Source of the DNA: Caenorhabditis remanei
Lineage: Eukaryota; Nematoda; Chromadorea; Rhabditida; Rhabditidae
DNA: 64,000 nucleotides
NCBI RefSeq assembly: GCF_010183535.1
Contig: NC_071330.1
Location: 2,895,717 to 2,959,716, forward strand
Direction: 5' to 3'
Positions 10,619 to 20,171 of the stretch are shown one piece after another (the first letter of the stretch is position 1; each line of letters opens with the position of its first letter). The translations under genes were made by a program, and so were the position numbers. Below the pieces are notes generated by a model. It did not search any database and had not been told where the DNA came from. It was given only the letters and a program-made list of their open reading frames with translations.

Positions 10619-11036
10619 TATGGTACCGCTCAAAAAGTAATCAACTTTAGTTGTTTTAGTGTAAAATGATCAACTTTGACAGTGTATTTTGGTGTCACCT
10701 GATTGTCCCATAAACTCAATTTTGTATGTGTTGAACAGAGCAAAAATAGAACATCATTTTTGTAGTTGACAATTTTTTTGTAGGGATACCACCATGAAAG
10801 TTACAGGTAATCAAAGACGTTTCTCTCTGAAATCGACTTTTCTCCTTGGAGGTTTTCACTTTAACAATCTATAACTTTCAAGGTAATGTTCCTAGAAAAA
10901 AGTGGTCAACTACAAAAATTATTTGCTATTTTTGCTCTGTTCGGTTCATACAGAATTGAGTTTCTCGAATATTGAAGTGATGCCGAAATACACTGGCCAA
11001 CTTCATTTTCCACTGAAAACAGCCAAAGTTGATGCA
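10619..11036. repeat. Palindromic TACAGTACCG-type MITE (mariner-like), copy 1
   Basis: Begins TATGGTACCGCTCAAAAAG and contains TCAACTTT...CAACTTTGACAGTGTAT; the right part is the reverse complement (CACTGAAAACAGCCAAAG). Same family as 32327-32779, 55448-55905, 59172-59626 and 60089-60542. The outer right end is degraded. Confidence 0.75.
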
Positions 11037-11782
11037 CAGGAGAAGGTCTACGATATTTGAAGGCGCGTATCTCAAAAACTAGATGAGCTTTGAAAAAGTT
11101 GTCAACTAGGAAATTAGAGTTCCAGGTTAGATCTATTGAAAAATTGTAATTCAAAGCCACGTAGCATGGTATATTTATCAATTTCTATGTAAAAATATAG
11201 CTAGTGATACACAATAAAAGAGAATCTTGCCAAGACTGGGAAAATACGGTCAAAGATTGTTTTTCCATGAATGGTCTCCAAAAAGAGAGAGAAATCGTAT
11301 AGAAACAAAGGGAGAAGGTGATAAAAAGAGGGGTCGAGGATAGAATTTCTTTATTCGAAAAGGGAGAGAGATGGTCAACAAAGAGGAGCACAGAGCAAAA
11401 AGAATACAGTTTTGGACACCTTTCTTCTTACGGGCGGCTAGCCAACTGACCGCCCGTTTTTTGTGTTTTGGGGGTTGTGATGGGTTGGATGCGAATGAAA
11501 TGAGAAATTACGTCGTTTCGGATTACGGGATTGATAAGAAAAGAGATACTGATATTGTGTGTGTGCTCATTGAGCCTTGACATTTCTCGAACCTGGACAA
11601 ATATGGTGATGTGTTTGTTGAAGATGGATGAATATGAATGCATTAGAAAGGAAATTACAGACTTTATTGTCAAGTTTTAGTTGCAGGAGTCAGGACAAAT
11701 GGATGCAATAGAACAGAGTGTTGGAATTAGAGAATAAATTATGAGAGAATGAAGCCTTGATTTTCAGTTCAAATATTATTGC
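11037..11782. other. No gene recognised
   Basis: AT-rich sequence with short open frames only. A GGGCGG / CCGCCC inverted pair at about 11431-11457 is the only structure I see. Confidence 0.4.
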
Positions 11783-12165
11783 TCAGATCATTGTTTTGGT
11801 TTTCGTGATGAATGTGGAGAGTGCAATATCTGTGTTATCTCTCATTTTGATATATAAATATTTATTGTTTTCCACGAGAAACTCTGCAATTGTTCCATCT
11901 TCACGAGAAATATAATATTTGATTCTGTGTGATAGACCATCTGGACCCTCAATGGTTTCTTCAGATCTGATTGTGAGTACTCCATCCGGAATCCTGAAAA
12001 AATATAAACTTTCATGTTTTTGAAAGAAATTTCAATCTCTGTTTACCCTTCTCTAATTTTATTTATGATATCGTCTATATTTATGAATCGAAACTCGATC
12101 ATCATTACTGTCCATTTTGGCGTCCGTCCGAAACACCATCTTTCAATAAAATATTCTATACCAGT
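11783..12165 (-). pseudogene. 3' end of an F-box-associated-type gene (truncated)
   Basis: Two exons on the minus strand: 12165-12047 (begins inside coding sequence, EYFIERWCFGRTPKW) and 11993-11783, separated by a 53-bp intron with GTAAAC donor and TTTTTTCAG acceptor; stop TGA at 11785-11783. Together about 110 residues that end ...FITKTKTMI. The style matches the C-terminal part of the large Caenorhabditis F-box/FBA families, but I recognise it only loosely. Upstream the frame is lost at about 12165, where repeat-like sequence starts, so the 5' part is missing. Neighbour of the F-box gene at 13947-15152 on the same strand, as expected for a tandem F-box cluster. Confidence 0.45.
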
Positions 12166-12473
12166 CGGTTAACGCAGCCTAACGGCTGCTAAACCTCCTT
12201 TTCTTCTCCACCCTTCTGGGTGTTTCAGCGCCTGCGGCGCTTCTCAAATGGTTCCGACTATCGAGGTTTCATAATTTTTCCTACTCCTGGATCGTATAAA
12301 TTTTTCACTTGTTATTAGTTTTTGTAGGCTAAGCAGCCCGTTATGATAGAAACCAATTAAAGCACCTCTGCTTTACTGATAAGATTTCGACAAACTTTCT
12401 CAATGACTTATCTTTCCTGTGGAATATGAAGCGATTTTTTTCTTCACAAATATTCTTAAGGAAACATAGACAG
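12166..12473. other. Repeat-like junction, no gene
   Basis: Holds a small palindrome around 12170-12190 (CGGTTAACGCAGCCTAACGGC) and GCGCCTGCGGCGC at 12230-12242. No coding potential seen. Confidence 0.4.
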
Positions 12474-13351
12474 CAGAGTTGAGCGGAATTCCGCCTTCCG
12501 CCACTTTTTTCATTCCGCTTTCCGCTTTCCGTCGAAATGTTTTTATTCCGCTTTCCGCCTTCCGCCTTCCGCCTTCCGCCTTCCGTCTTCCGCTATTTCA
12601 AGAGCTTTTCCGCCTTGCGCCTAGAGGATATCAGCTTGAAAAATTTATTCGCAGACTCCAATTTGCTGCTATTTTTGAGGTTTTTTTTGCAGCAAAGCTA
12701 TCAGTTTTTGCCGAAAAAAAAAACAAAATTTTACCCAACTTTAACCATTTTAAGGGCTTTTTGCAACAAAATAAGGCCAAATCGTCTTCTTAAAAACGAC
12801 ATTGTATTCCGCCTTCCGCCTTTTTGCATTTTTTTCATTCCGCTTTCCGCCAAGAAATTTGTTGCTTCCGTCTTTGGCTTTCCGCCGATTTTTATTAAAT
12901 TCCGCCTTCCGCTTGCCGCTTTCCGCCCAAAAAAATTTCATTCCGCTTTCGCCTTTCGCCTTCCGGCAAAAATGTTTTTTCCGCCTTCCGCCAAAAATGT
13001 TTCTTCCGCCTTCCGCTTTCCGCTTTCCGCCAATTTTTTAAAATTCCGCCTTCCGCTTGCCGCTTTCCGCCCAAAAAATGTTTACTTCGCTTTCCGCCTT
13101 CCGCCAAAATAGTTTCTTCCGTATTTCGCTTTCCGCTTTCCGCCGATTTTTTTTAAATTCCGCCTTCTGTTTGCCGTTTTCCGCCCAAAAAATGTTTACT
13201 CCGCTTTCCGCCTTCTGCCTTCCGCCATTTCAAAAACCGCATTCCGCTCAACTCGGAAAGACAGATCAATTAGAATTTCGTCCTTCATGATCAGAGTTGA
13301 ACGGAATGAAGAAAGTGGCGGAAAGCGGAAGTCGGAATTCCGGTCAACTCT
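12474..13351. mobile_element. CCGCCTT-rich element with inverted termini
   Basis: Left end CAGAGTTGAGCGGAATTCCG (12474 onward) is mirrored at the right by CGGAATTCCGGTCAACTCTG ending at 13351. The interior is almost wholly variants of TTCCGCCTTCCGC and TTTCCGCC, with AAAAATGTTT linkers. A second internal copy of the terminus lies near 13236-13256. Long open frames here are artefacts of the Pro/Ser/Phe/Arg-biased repeat. No obvious target duplication was found. Confidence 0.7.
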
Positions 13352-13358
13352 GTTCAAG

Positions 13359-13817
13359 ATGCAAGAACCAATCATATCCCACTATCATCTTCTAATATTA
13401 CTAACCAATCAGAAATTATTTACTTCTGATCCTCACAGACTTCATCTGTGTCAAGAAGTTTCTAGAATTTTCTCGGAATTTCGAAAGGATGAAAATCACC
13501 TTCGGCAAGTTAGATTCCTTGCTAACAAATCAGTTGAATATAATCTAACCTACATTTCAACATCTGACTCGTCTCGTGCACATCTGGTTGTTCATAGCAA
13601 AAACAGTTTGCAGAATAGATCTGACCCAAGATTCGTAGAACAACTTTCCAAAACCATACGAAAATGTGAAGAAATGAATTCATTTGAAGAATGGAAAAGT
13701 TCTATAACTATTTTTCCCGTGAACTCCTATTTCCCTATTTCGGAAATGAAAGCCACTGAAAGGCTTGAAAACCATGTTTTTTCACGTAGTGACCTATTTT
13801 CGAACTATTTGAACTAA
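13359..13817 (+). CDS. Unrecognised ORF of about 150 residues
   Basis: Opens with ATG at 13359 directly after the repeat element: MQEPIISHYHLLILLTNQ. It stays open to TAA at 13815-13817 and ends SDLFSNYLN. Composition is protein-like (balanced, charged C-terminal half), but I recognise no domain, no signal peptide and no membrane segment. It could be an exon or a remnant of a longer gene. It lies opposite in strand to the F-box genes on each side. Confidence 0.3.
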   Translation: MQEPIISHYHLLILLTNQKLFTSDPHRLHLCQEVSRIFSEFRKDENHLRQVRFLANKSVEYNLTYISTSDSSRAHLVVHSKNSLQNRSDPRFVEQLSKTIRKCEEMNSFEEWKSSITIFPVNSYFPISEMKATERLENHVFSRSDLFSNYLN

Positions 13818-13935
13818 AAAAAATAGACGGGCATCATCCGGGGAAAATTTCCAAACGATCTGTGTAAGTTTCATTAAAAACGGTTCAGTACAGAGGGCGA
13901 TAGAGTCGGCGACAGACGGACAGACAAACGGATCT
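13818..13935. repeat. Dispersed repeat fragment
   Basis: The segment AACGGTTCAGTA...GGCGATAGAGTCGGCGACAGACGGACAGACAAACGG resembles a common nematode dispersed repeat tail (GACAGACGGACAGAC). No gene. Confidence 0.35.
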
Positions 13936-13946
13936 GCTGAATATTA

Positions 13947-15152
13947 TTAGTAAAGATGCCACCACCACATAATTGAGTGTGCAGAAAAAATGAGTACAGA
14001 GAATGAATTGAAATATTCAATGTCAATGCTAGAGACCCAGCTAGAATTCCGAATGACTAATTGGTTTGGAATGTATCGGAATTGACTTCTTCTGATATTG
14101 AATGTAAAAGACTGCATGTCGAGTGTCAGTTCACATTCCGCCTCTTGTCGATTCAGAATGTGATTAACTAATTCATCATCTCCTGGCGTGCTCACTGATT
14201 CTCCAACCAGAGTCAAGTTTTTCGCATAATTAGTGTTTCTTGTAGTATTCCCACAATATAAATCAATTATTATCTCGTTTTCATGTTGTGTAAAGTCTTG
14301 GAAGTGGAGTTCCAGATCGGTCAGTGTTATATTGAAAATGAAGGATAGATGATTGATGAATGGGCGGAATCCGAAACATCCATCTTCCATGGGTACGTAA
14401 AATCTCATAAGTTTCTCCTCCCCAGCGATGTGATCTCTGAAAAGAAATTCACAATTTTAGAAAATGAGAACGTCCGTGATTTCAATTGCAGGTGAACTGA
14501 TGATAACTGACCTAATAGCCTCCAGAGAATGTTCAATTGGAATCCAATTTGGTATATGAACCCCGTATGTTGTTTCCGAGAATTTATGGTTGTCTGAACT
14601 TTTGTTTTGAAAAATCGAGTATAATTTATCAATAATTGTTTCTCGATTCACTTTTGTAGCCATAAACTTTTCCGATTCAAAAATCCATCGAGTATTTGGA
14701 TAATAATTGAATTCCAATTGTATTTCTCTCTTTTTTGAACATTTCAATTGGAATTTCACTGCTTTCTCTTTACATTTCAGTTGGTTTCGAAGTGACTGAC
14801 ACACTGTTTTACACCGTTTACTGCACACGTTGAGTCCCATGCTACCTATGCAAACGCGCTCTGAAAAAGACATGGTCCGCAATACGTGGCGGTGAACATT
14901 AGAATCTATTTTCCTACAGAAAATTTTAGGATACGTGAAAATATTTTCATTTCCACGTAGTTTCTCGTTAGAGCGTGTTCGCATAGGTAGCCTGGGACTC
15001 AACGTGCTGCATAGTGACAGAGATAATCTGAAATTGACAGTTAAAGTGTTTTTATATTAAAAGAACACTTACATTTCGAATGGAGTCATCAATTTAAGCC
15101 CATGATTTAGTACTATCAATGGGAGTCGGAATAAAGGGAATTCCGAAGACAT
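13947..15152 (-). CDS. F-box-type protein, with a MITE inserted in frame
   Basis: Three exons on the minus strand: 15152-15073, 15027-14512 and 14436-13947. Donors are GTAAGT and GTCAGT; acceptors TTTCAG and TTTTCAG. The frame stays open for 361 residues. The start MSSEFPLFRLPLIVLNHGLK plus LMTPFEI is the N-terminal F-box typical of Caenorhabditis F-box/DUF3557-like proteins, which are presumed SCF ubiquitin-ligase substrate adaptors. Residues 38-99 come from a MITE (14826-15006) plus its 5-bp duplication. Without it the F-box reads straight through as ...SLSLCSKRCKTVCQSL and the protein would be 299 residues, the usual family size. The insert is 186 bp, exactly 62 codons, with no stop, so translation continues but the F-box helices are split. 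Function is therefore doubtful. The C-terminal half is the family-type substrate-binding region. Confidence 0.7.
14826..15006. mobile_element. MITE with CACGTTGAGTCCCA termini
   Basis: 181 bp. The left end CACGTTGAGTCCCATGCTAC and the right end (reverse complement CACGTTGAGTCCCAGGCTAC) match over about 36 bp with a few mismatches. CTGCA is duplicated at 14821-14825 and 15007-15011. It sits inside exon 2 of the F-box gene. Confidence 0.85.
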
Positions 15153-15431
15153 TGATTTTTGTGGCGATGAGAGGAGAGAAGAGGTAAGGCAGATGAGGAG
15201 GAAAAGGAGACGGTGATCAGATATGACAGTTGTTTTTATTGGATGAATAGAAGACGTTGGGAGGCGTGTGTGGACCAAATCGCGTCTACCGGCGATGAGT
15301 CTGTTGAAATAGAAGAACATTGATCGGACGGCTACTACATGCCGTTCGGGGTGTCTCTGAGGGAGGGGATGAACTTACTCTATTGGTTGAAAAATGAAAC
15401 AATTAATAAGGGATAAGACTAGGGTTCAGGT
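15153..15431. other. Upstream region of the F-box gene
   Basis: Minus-strand 5' flank. No TATA box or other element stands out. Confidence 0.3.
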
Positions 15432-15539
15432 CAGGGTTGGGAAATTCCGGGCCGGGCCGACTGAAAAATTTTCCTCAGCCCGGCCTAACCCGGGCTGGCG
15501 GTCCGGGCTGGCGGTCCGGGCCGGGATTTCCCAACCCTG
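15432..15539. mobile_element. hAT-type MITE, GC-palindrome family, copy 1
   Basis: CAGGGTTGGGAAATTCCGGG at the left mirrors CGGGATTTCCCAACCCTG at the right. The 8-bp GTTCAGGT flanks both ends (15424-15431, 15540-15547). An 8-bp duplication and CAGGG termini are hAT hallmarks. Core is CCGGGCCGGGC-rich. Confidence 0.9.
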
Positions 15540-15593
15540 GTTCAGGTACAATAGGTTTATTAGCTGTCGACGTCGAGATACATGATATTACCA

Positions 15594-15656
15594 TGACACA
15601 CTCTCAAGCTAGACAATTTCAACTGAAAACGGCCAACCTTTTGACCGGTACTGTGA
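15594..15656. repeat. Fragment of the palindromic mariner-like MITE
   Basis: Contains ACTCTCAAG..., TCAACTGAAAACGGCCAA and ends GACCGGTACTGTGA, matching the right end of the 60089-60542 copy. Confidence 0.6.
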
Positions 15657-15992
15657 TTTACGGTGTCCATCGAGATAAGAGTGTTACATAAATATTTTCC
15701 ACATTTTTCTCAAAGGCTTTGCCATAATTGGATAATGTTTTCCACAAAAATACAAGTTTTACAGATGTTTGAAGTTCAAAATTCCAAATATTAGTAATAA
15801 AAAAAATAAAATAAAATAAATCACAAACCTGGTCCGCAGCTCCCTTAAAAAAGTGGGCCTGGAAGCAAGAGTCATTAAACTGAAAGGTGTCTCACTCAAA
15901 AACACTCTGGTTAAAAGACAAACGATGTGTTCGTCGACAGTGTAGAGTCTGTTCGCAGATTGGTTAAGGATCGTGAGACGTGGAGTTATATA

Positions 15993-16362
15993 TGTGAAGG
16001 GGTCGCTCCTGGGCCCTTCAGATTATCTCAACCTTTATCCGATCTCTTGTACTCGGGGTAATAGGGTTTATTATGGATTAAAATAAAGATTAATAATGGT
16101 GAATAAATATGAGTAATGAGGGATCTAGGGGATCCAGTTCACGAGAACATGTTCTCGTAGGGCTGGGTCTCCACCTCTGGATTGGCAACCTCCAGAGTCT
16201 AGATCCTAAAGCATGACTGACGAGAAGGGTCCTGTTCCAGCTCCGGAGGAGCAAGGGGCGGGACTCGTCTCCTCCGTCTCTCCTCTTGGTGGTAAGAGCG
16301 CCTAGAGGAGAAGGCATAAGAAAACGGGGAGCCGCGCCTAAAGCGGGGCCTACCCGTTCACA
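15993..16362 (-). mobile_element. Solo LTR related to the full-length element
   Basis: 370 bp. On the minus strand it starts TGTGAACGGGTAGG and ends GGAGCGACCCCTTCACA, both close to the ends of the LTR at 147-580 (TGTGAAAGGGTAGA, GGAGCGATCCCCCTTCACA). TATA flanks each side (15989-15992, 16363-16366), a 4-bp duplication. No internal element remains, so this is a solo LTR from LTR-LTR recombination, of a related but distinct subfamily. Confidence 0.85.
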
Positions 16363-16366
16363 TATA

Positions 16367-17172
16367 CATACCATATCACCTGCGTGTGTGGAGAACTTTA
16401 TTTTGCACGATCTCCTAGAACGATTCTAGGGCCAGATTACGTCATCAAAATTGGAATGTCACGATAATGAAAAATAAATCAAAAATTCACGCATGAGAAG
16501 ATTTTTGAACATGTGAGTTTTTGCAGATTTTTCGGTTGGATATTTCTAGAGTTACATCCTTTCAAAAAATGAACTGAAAACACTTATTTTTCAAATACAC
16601 TCAGTTTATCAACCAGATTTTTTCTTATTCACAGATCGAATCTCATAGAATTTCTGCGATTAATCAGAGCTTCCATTTGAGCCAAAAATCATAGATTCCG
16701 GTCTTAATATAAACGAGTTATAACACAAAGAGTGTGCTCAACTTTTTAAACAATTCATCATTCTCTTTGTTTTCACAATTTTTTCAAACTGTTAAGACGC
16801 ACTCTCTCACTCGTTCGATCACCCATGTTCACCCGAAAAAAGTTGACCATCTCCGATTTGCCAATCCTTTCGACCAAAAAGAGTATAAAGTGTCCTCAGT
16901 AAATTGGGGTACTTTTTGGCCGGGTCCGTCACCTGGGTACCTAGGAAAATCGAAAAATCCATATTTTTCGAACATTTTTCCTGAAGGAGTTAGGAATGAA
17001 ATCTCAACTGGAACTTATTGTAGACATTATTTTAAGCATTTTTTGTGTTCAGAAGAAAATTCCAGCTCAACACCTTGAAGACAACTAACTATCCGGATAC
17101 TCAGAGTTTGTTGCTTTCCTTTTTATTTCTTTTCCTAACTTTCCTTTCTTTAAATCGAAAAAAGGAATTCCA
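16367..17172. other. No gene recognised
   Basis: AT-rich. An open frame from 16734 to 17078 has no domain and may be chance. Sequence looks non-repetitive. Confidence 0.35.
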
Positions 17173-17174
17173 GA

Positions 17175-17432
17175 ATGAGCCTCCCAGGTGCATGGAATCG
17201 AGTTGCTTCCAATCTTTGGAAGTATTTGAACAGCGATATGTCGCAAAAGGTAATTGGATTCAGTATGACTTCTAAATAAATATCATTTTTATTATGTTGC
17301 CGAAGATGCTTCTGGAATTAAGTTCTACGAGATTGCAAACAGTCGACAGAACGTTTCGAGTTGATCTGCCGGGACCTCAACAAATTCTGAACGGAGTCTC
17401 ACGATTCCGGCAGACGGTTCGGAAGGACTTGG
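17175..17432 (+). pseudogene. Possible NDUFAF2/mimitin-like gene fragment, decayed
   Basis: ATG at 17175 gives MSLPGAWNRVASNLWKYLNS. After a break, a second stretch reads YVAEDASGIKFYEIANSRQN, then shifts frame by one base to DLPGPQQILNGVSRFRQTV. The GxKYYxI-like motif and the Trp/Leu-rich start recall NDUFAF2, a small mitochondrial complex I assembly factor. No clean splice sites join the pieces and a stop follows in the first frame, so I call it a broken remnant. Family assignment is tentative. Confidence 0.35.
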
Positions 17433-17582
17433 TTAGTTTTAAACTACACTTCGTATCCCTTTGAGAGTCCTAAGTCTAGTTTCGAGAAAGAGTTTTCTAA
17501 TATATGCAATAGTAGGCAGAGCAAAGTATGGCGGAAGTGGATATTTTGAAAGTTCTTAACATATTTCTTCCACTTTCTGAAA

Positions 17583-17764
17583 GAAGTAAAAAAACCACAA
17601 AGAGTTTCCGAGAAATGCATTTATTCTTTTACATGATAATTACAGACTAGTACATGCAATGAGTGAGTATGTGGGCTGTAGAGGGTGAGAGATATCAATT
17701 TACAATCATATTGAAGAGATCAAATATACATGAATGGTTTGAGTGGTTGAGTAGTTGTGAATGT
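17583..17764 (-). other. 3' UTR of the minus-strand gln copy (inverted arm end)
   Basis: Reverse-complement similarity to 30085-30300 downstream of the plus gln gene. Holds AATAAA (reverse complement near 17620), while the plus copy has AATGAA at the same place. Confidence 0.6.
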
Positions 17765-18761
17765 TCAGTCGAGCAGCACACTTTTTACAATCATTGCCGT
17801 AACCAGGTAAGGATCGCAGTTGGATGATGGGCGACGGTCTTCGAGGTATCCCTGCAAAACACAAAGAATTAGTTTGATTATAAAACCTGCAGTGGACTTT
17901 CAGCTCGAATATATCGACACCAAGCTCCGCTCTTTCTCGCTAAAACGTACCTTGGCCTCGTCGGCGACTTGACGTGGGATCCGAATCGAGCAAGCCCGAT
18001 TGGCGACTCCCCACGTGAACTTGTCAGCTTGGCTGGTCTCGTGACGCCCTGTCAATCGACGCAAGTTGTCTTGTCCACCGTTTGGATCGTACACCTTCAT
18101 TGCGTCCAAATGCGTCTTCTCCAACCCTTTCATCGCTTCGAAGATTGCTGTGAGACCATTAGGTTTGCGCATTTCCGACGTGGAGAAGTTTGTGTGACAT
18201 CCGGCGCCATTCCAATCACCCATTGTGACTTTTGGCTTGGGATCGAGCGAGATACAAACTCCGAACATCTCAGCGACACGGTGGAGAATGTATCTGGAGA
18301 TCCAGAGCTGATCTCCCATATCGATTCCTTCGCAGGTTCCAATCTGGTATTCCCATTGTCCTGGAGTTACTTCAGCGTTTGACGCAAACTCTCACAGAGA
18401 AGAAGAGACCCCTGTACACACCTGTTGGCTTCATCTCGTTATCCAAAGTGTCGCACATTACCAATACATTGTGTCCTCCCGAAAACGGATCAGGAAACAC
18501 GGCGACTGGTCTCAAGTAGCGATCCGAGTTGTCACCCTCGGCTTGTCCTGTCGACGATCCATCGTAATTCCAGACCGGGTACTCGGAAACGTACTTTGGC
18601 TTCACGTCGAACGTACGGGTCTTGGCACGAAGTTGTTCTCCGGTTCCATCGATCCAAACGTATGTCGCCTGACACTTGGATGGATGGGCTGGAAGACCCA
18701 TGAAGTGATCGATGGTGGCTTGTCCAAGTGGGAGACGGGTCTCGTAGTTGAGGTGTGACAT
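17765..18761 (-). pseudogene. Glutamine synthetase pseudogene, internal deletion
   Basis: Inverted copy of the gene at 23167-30084. Exon A is 18761-18422 ([14 protein letters not shown]..., intact, with donor GTGTGT). The exon B remnant runs from about 18369 to 17951 and exon C is 17851-17765 (ends VKSVLLD). About 41 bp of intron 1 survive. The sequence then jumps directly into exon B at the codons before [10 protein letters not shown], removing intron 1's acceptor and the first roughly 250 bp of exon B. The lost part encodes the ATP/metal-site motif GMEQEY, so the enzyme could not work, and exon A reads into a stop shortly after the junction. The junction lies at a short GCGTC/AAACGC stretch, suggesting a microhomology deletion. 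The remaining coding sequence is nearly identical to the plus copy. Confidence 0.85.
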
Positions 18762-19780
18762 GGTTTTCTTTGGGTGAGAGACGAGACGGGCGGCCCCCGG
18801 AGAAGGTGGCTGAAAATTGATTGAGATAAGGAACCAATATCAAGAAAAGTAGCAAATCAGAAGAGACTTATTGTAAACAATATAGTAAAAAAATAGTGTT
18901 TCAAAAGAAATTCAGCAGAAAAAACACAATGGCAAACAAGAATTGACAAAGAAACTGATTTGCAACGATTTTCCATTCGAAAATGAGTGAAAAGGAAGCG
19001 AAAATGACGAAACTTACAGGATAGACAAAAGAATAATTCATCTGAATTTATAAATAACCCGAATGGCACGCTACTACAATTCAAATGGCTACTACAATTC
19101 AAACTACATCCTTGGATTTGCGTTTCCCTCATTTCCCCACTCTCTCGCCGACACACAGGAAACGTGTGCGACAGTAACCCAATCGCGGCGAGACCAGTAC
19201 AGCCGTGTTTAAAATTTTGAGGAAAAATTAATTTTTGAAAAGTAGCTATCCAAAAAGGCATTTTTAAGATTAAAAAAGGTTACTTTAACAAGCTTTTGAA
19301 GGAAAAACATTATTCTGAAAATTAAATGAGTATTTATATGCGAAAATCTTGCAAAATTCGAGATTTTTTCAAGGTTTCTCCAAAAACACGATAATTTTCC
19401 ACTTTCTGAAGTTTTGAAAACCATGGGTTTCTGTCAAAAACGTTCACCCGACCGGGGAAACTATTTTTGGACGTTTTCAGAAAAAAATCCAGTCCAGTTT
19501 TTTAGAAAACTATGAAAATGTATATTTTTATTGGCTTCTTAGCACGAAAACGGATTTTTGGGACGGTAGAAGAGTTCGACATTAATTTTGACTGTGAGGT
19601 ACTGGTTTCCAAAGTTGAACTGCGTGTTTCCTTGAAATTTCAGGAAAATCCAGTCTAGTTATTGAGATTAACGTCATTCTTCTTTGTTGTTGGTTTTAGA
19701 TGGATTTTTAACAAATTTTTCTTGTTGTAAACTTGATTCAAATATAAAAGTAGACATTTTCAGTTAGTTTTATTGACCCT
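18762..19780. other. 5' flank of gln pseudogene and hsp-70 fragment
   Basis: The first roughly 300 bp are the inverted counterpart of the gln promoter side (shared CATTCGGGTTATTTAT... motif; here reverse complement near 19045-19065). From about 19200 to 19780 no repeats or coding sequence are seen; it is the 5' flank of the hsp-70 exon. Confidence 0.4.
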
Positions 19781-19834
19781 TGCCCTCTTCGTCGATTTAT
19801 CCTCTTTCTCTTCGAATTTCTCGAATTCAATCTC

Positions 19835-19846
19835 ATTTTCTTTCAG
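19835..19846 (+). promoter_or_regulatory. Probable spliced-leader acceptor before hsp-70 exon
   Basis: CATTTTCTTTCAG lies 4 bases before the ATG at 19851, as for trans-spliced nematode genes. Confidence 0.5.
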
Positions 19847-19850
19847 TAAA

Positions 19851-20055
19851 ATGAGCAAACACAACGCAGTTGGAATCGATCTCGGAACCACCTACTCCTG
19901 CGTTGGAGTCTTCCAGCACGGAAAGGTCGAGATCATTGCCAACGACCAAGGAAACAGAACAACTCCGTCGTGCGTCGCGTTCACCGACTCCGCACTTCTT
20001 ATTGGAGATGCCGCCGAGAATCAAGCCTATAGAAATCCAGAAAACACAATCTTCG
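19851..20055 (+). pseudogene. First exon of an hsp-70 (HSP70/HSC70) gene, truncated
   Basis: [20 protein letters not shown] is the diagnostic N-terminus of a cytosolic Hsp70, including the ATPase phosphate-1 motif (DLGTTYS). The exon ends at ...NPENTIF with a split codon and GTTAGT donor. This matches the position where Hsp70 continues with a DAKRLIGR-type segment, but no such exon follows: within about 115 bp the sequence passes into a minus-strand atgp exon. The second half has unusual substitutions ([13 protein letters not shown]). In C. elegans hsp-1 lies close to atgp-1 and gln-5 (recalled), so this is probably a local duplicate fragment that kept its promoter side. Confidence 0.8.
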
Positions 20056-20171
20056 GTTAGTTTTATTTTCACACTTTCCTCTATAGTCTCTTCTGAAATT
20101 CGAAAATTGATATTTATATACAAAGCGGTGGCACTTTCGCTTATTTTTTTCAAAACAAAACTCCAAAATGA

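Noticed and set aside
10184..10633. 149-codon minus-strand open frame
   Set aside because: Composition is irregular, no homology recognised, overlaps the edge of a MITE.
12537..13112. 191-codon open frame rich in Pro, Phe, Arg
   Set aside because: Lies wholly in the TTCCGCC repeat array; open in several frames because the repeat lacks stop codons.
17969..18758. Long open frames opposite the gln pseudogene exons (and opposite the plus copy)
   Set aside because: Shadows of glutamine synthetase coding sequence.
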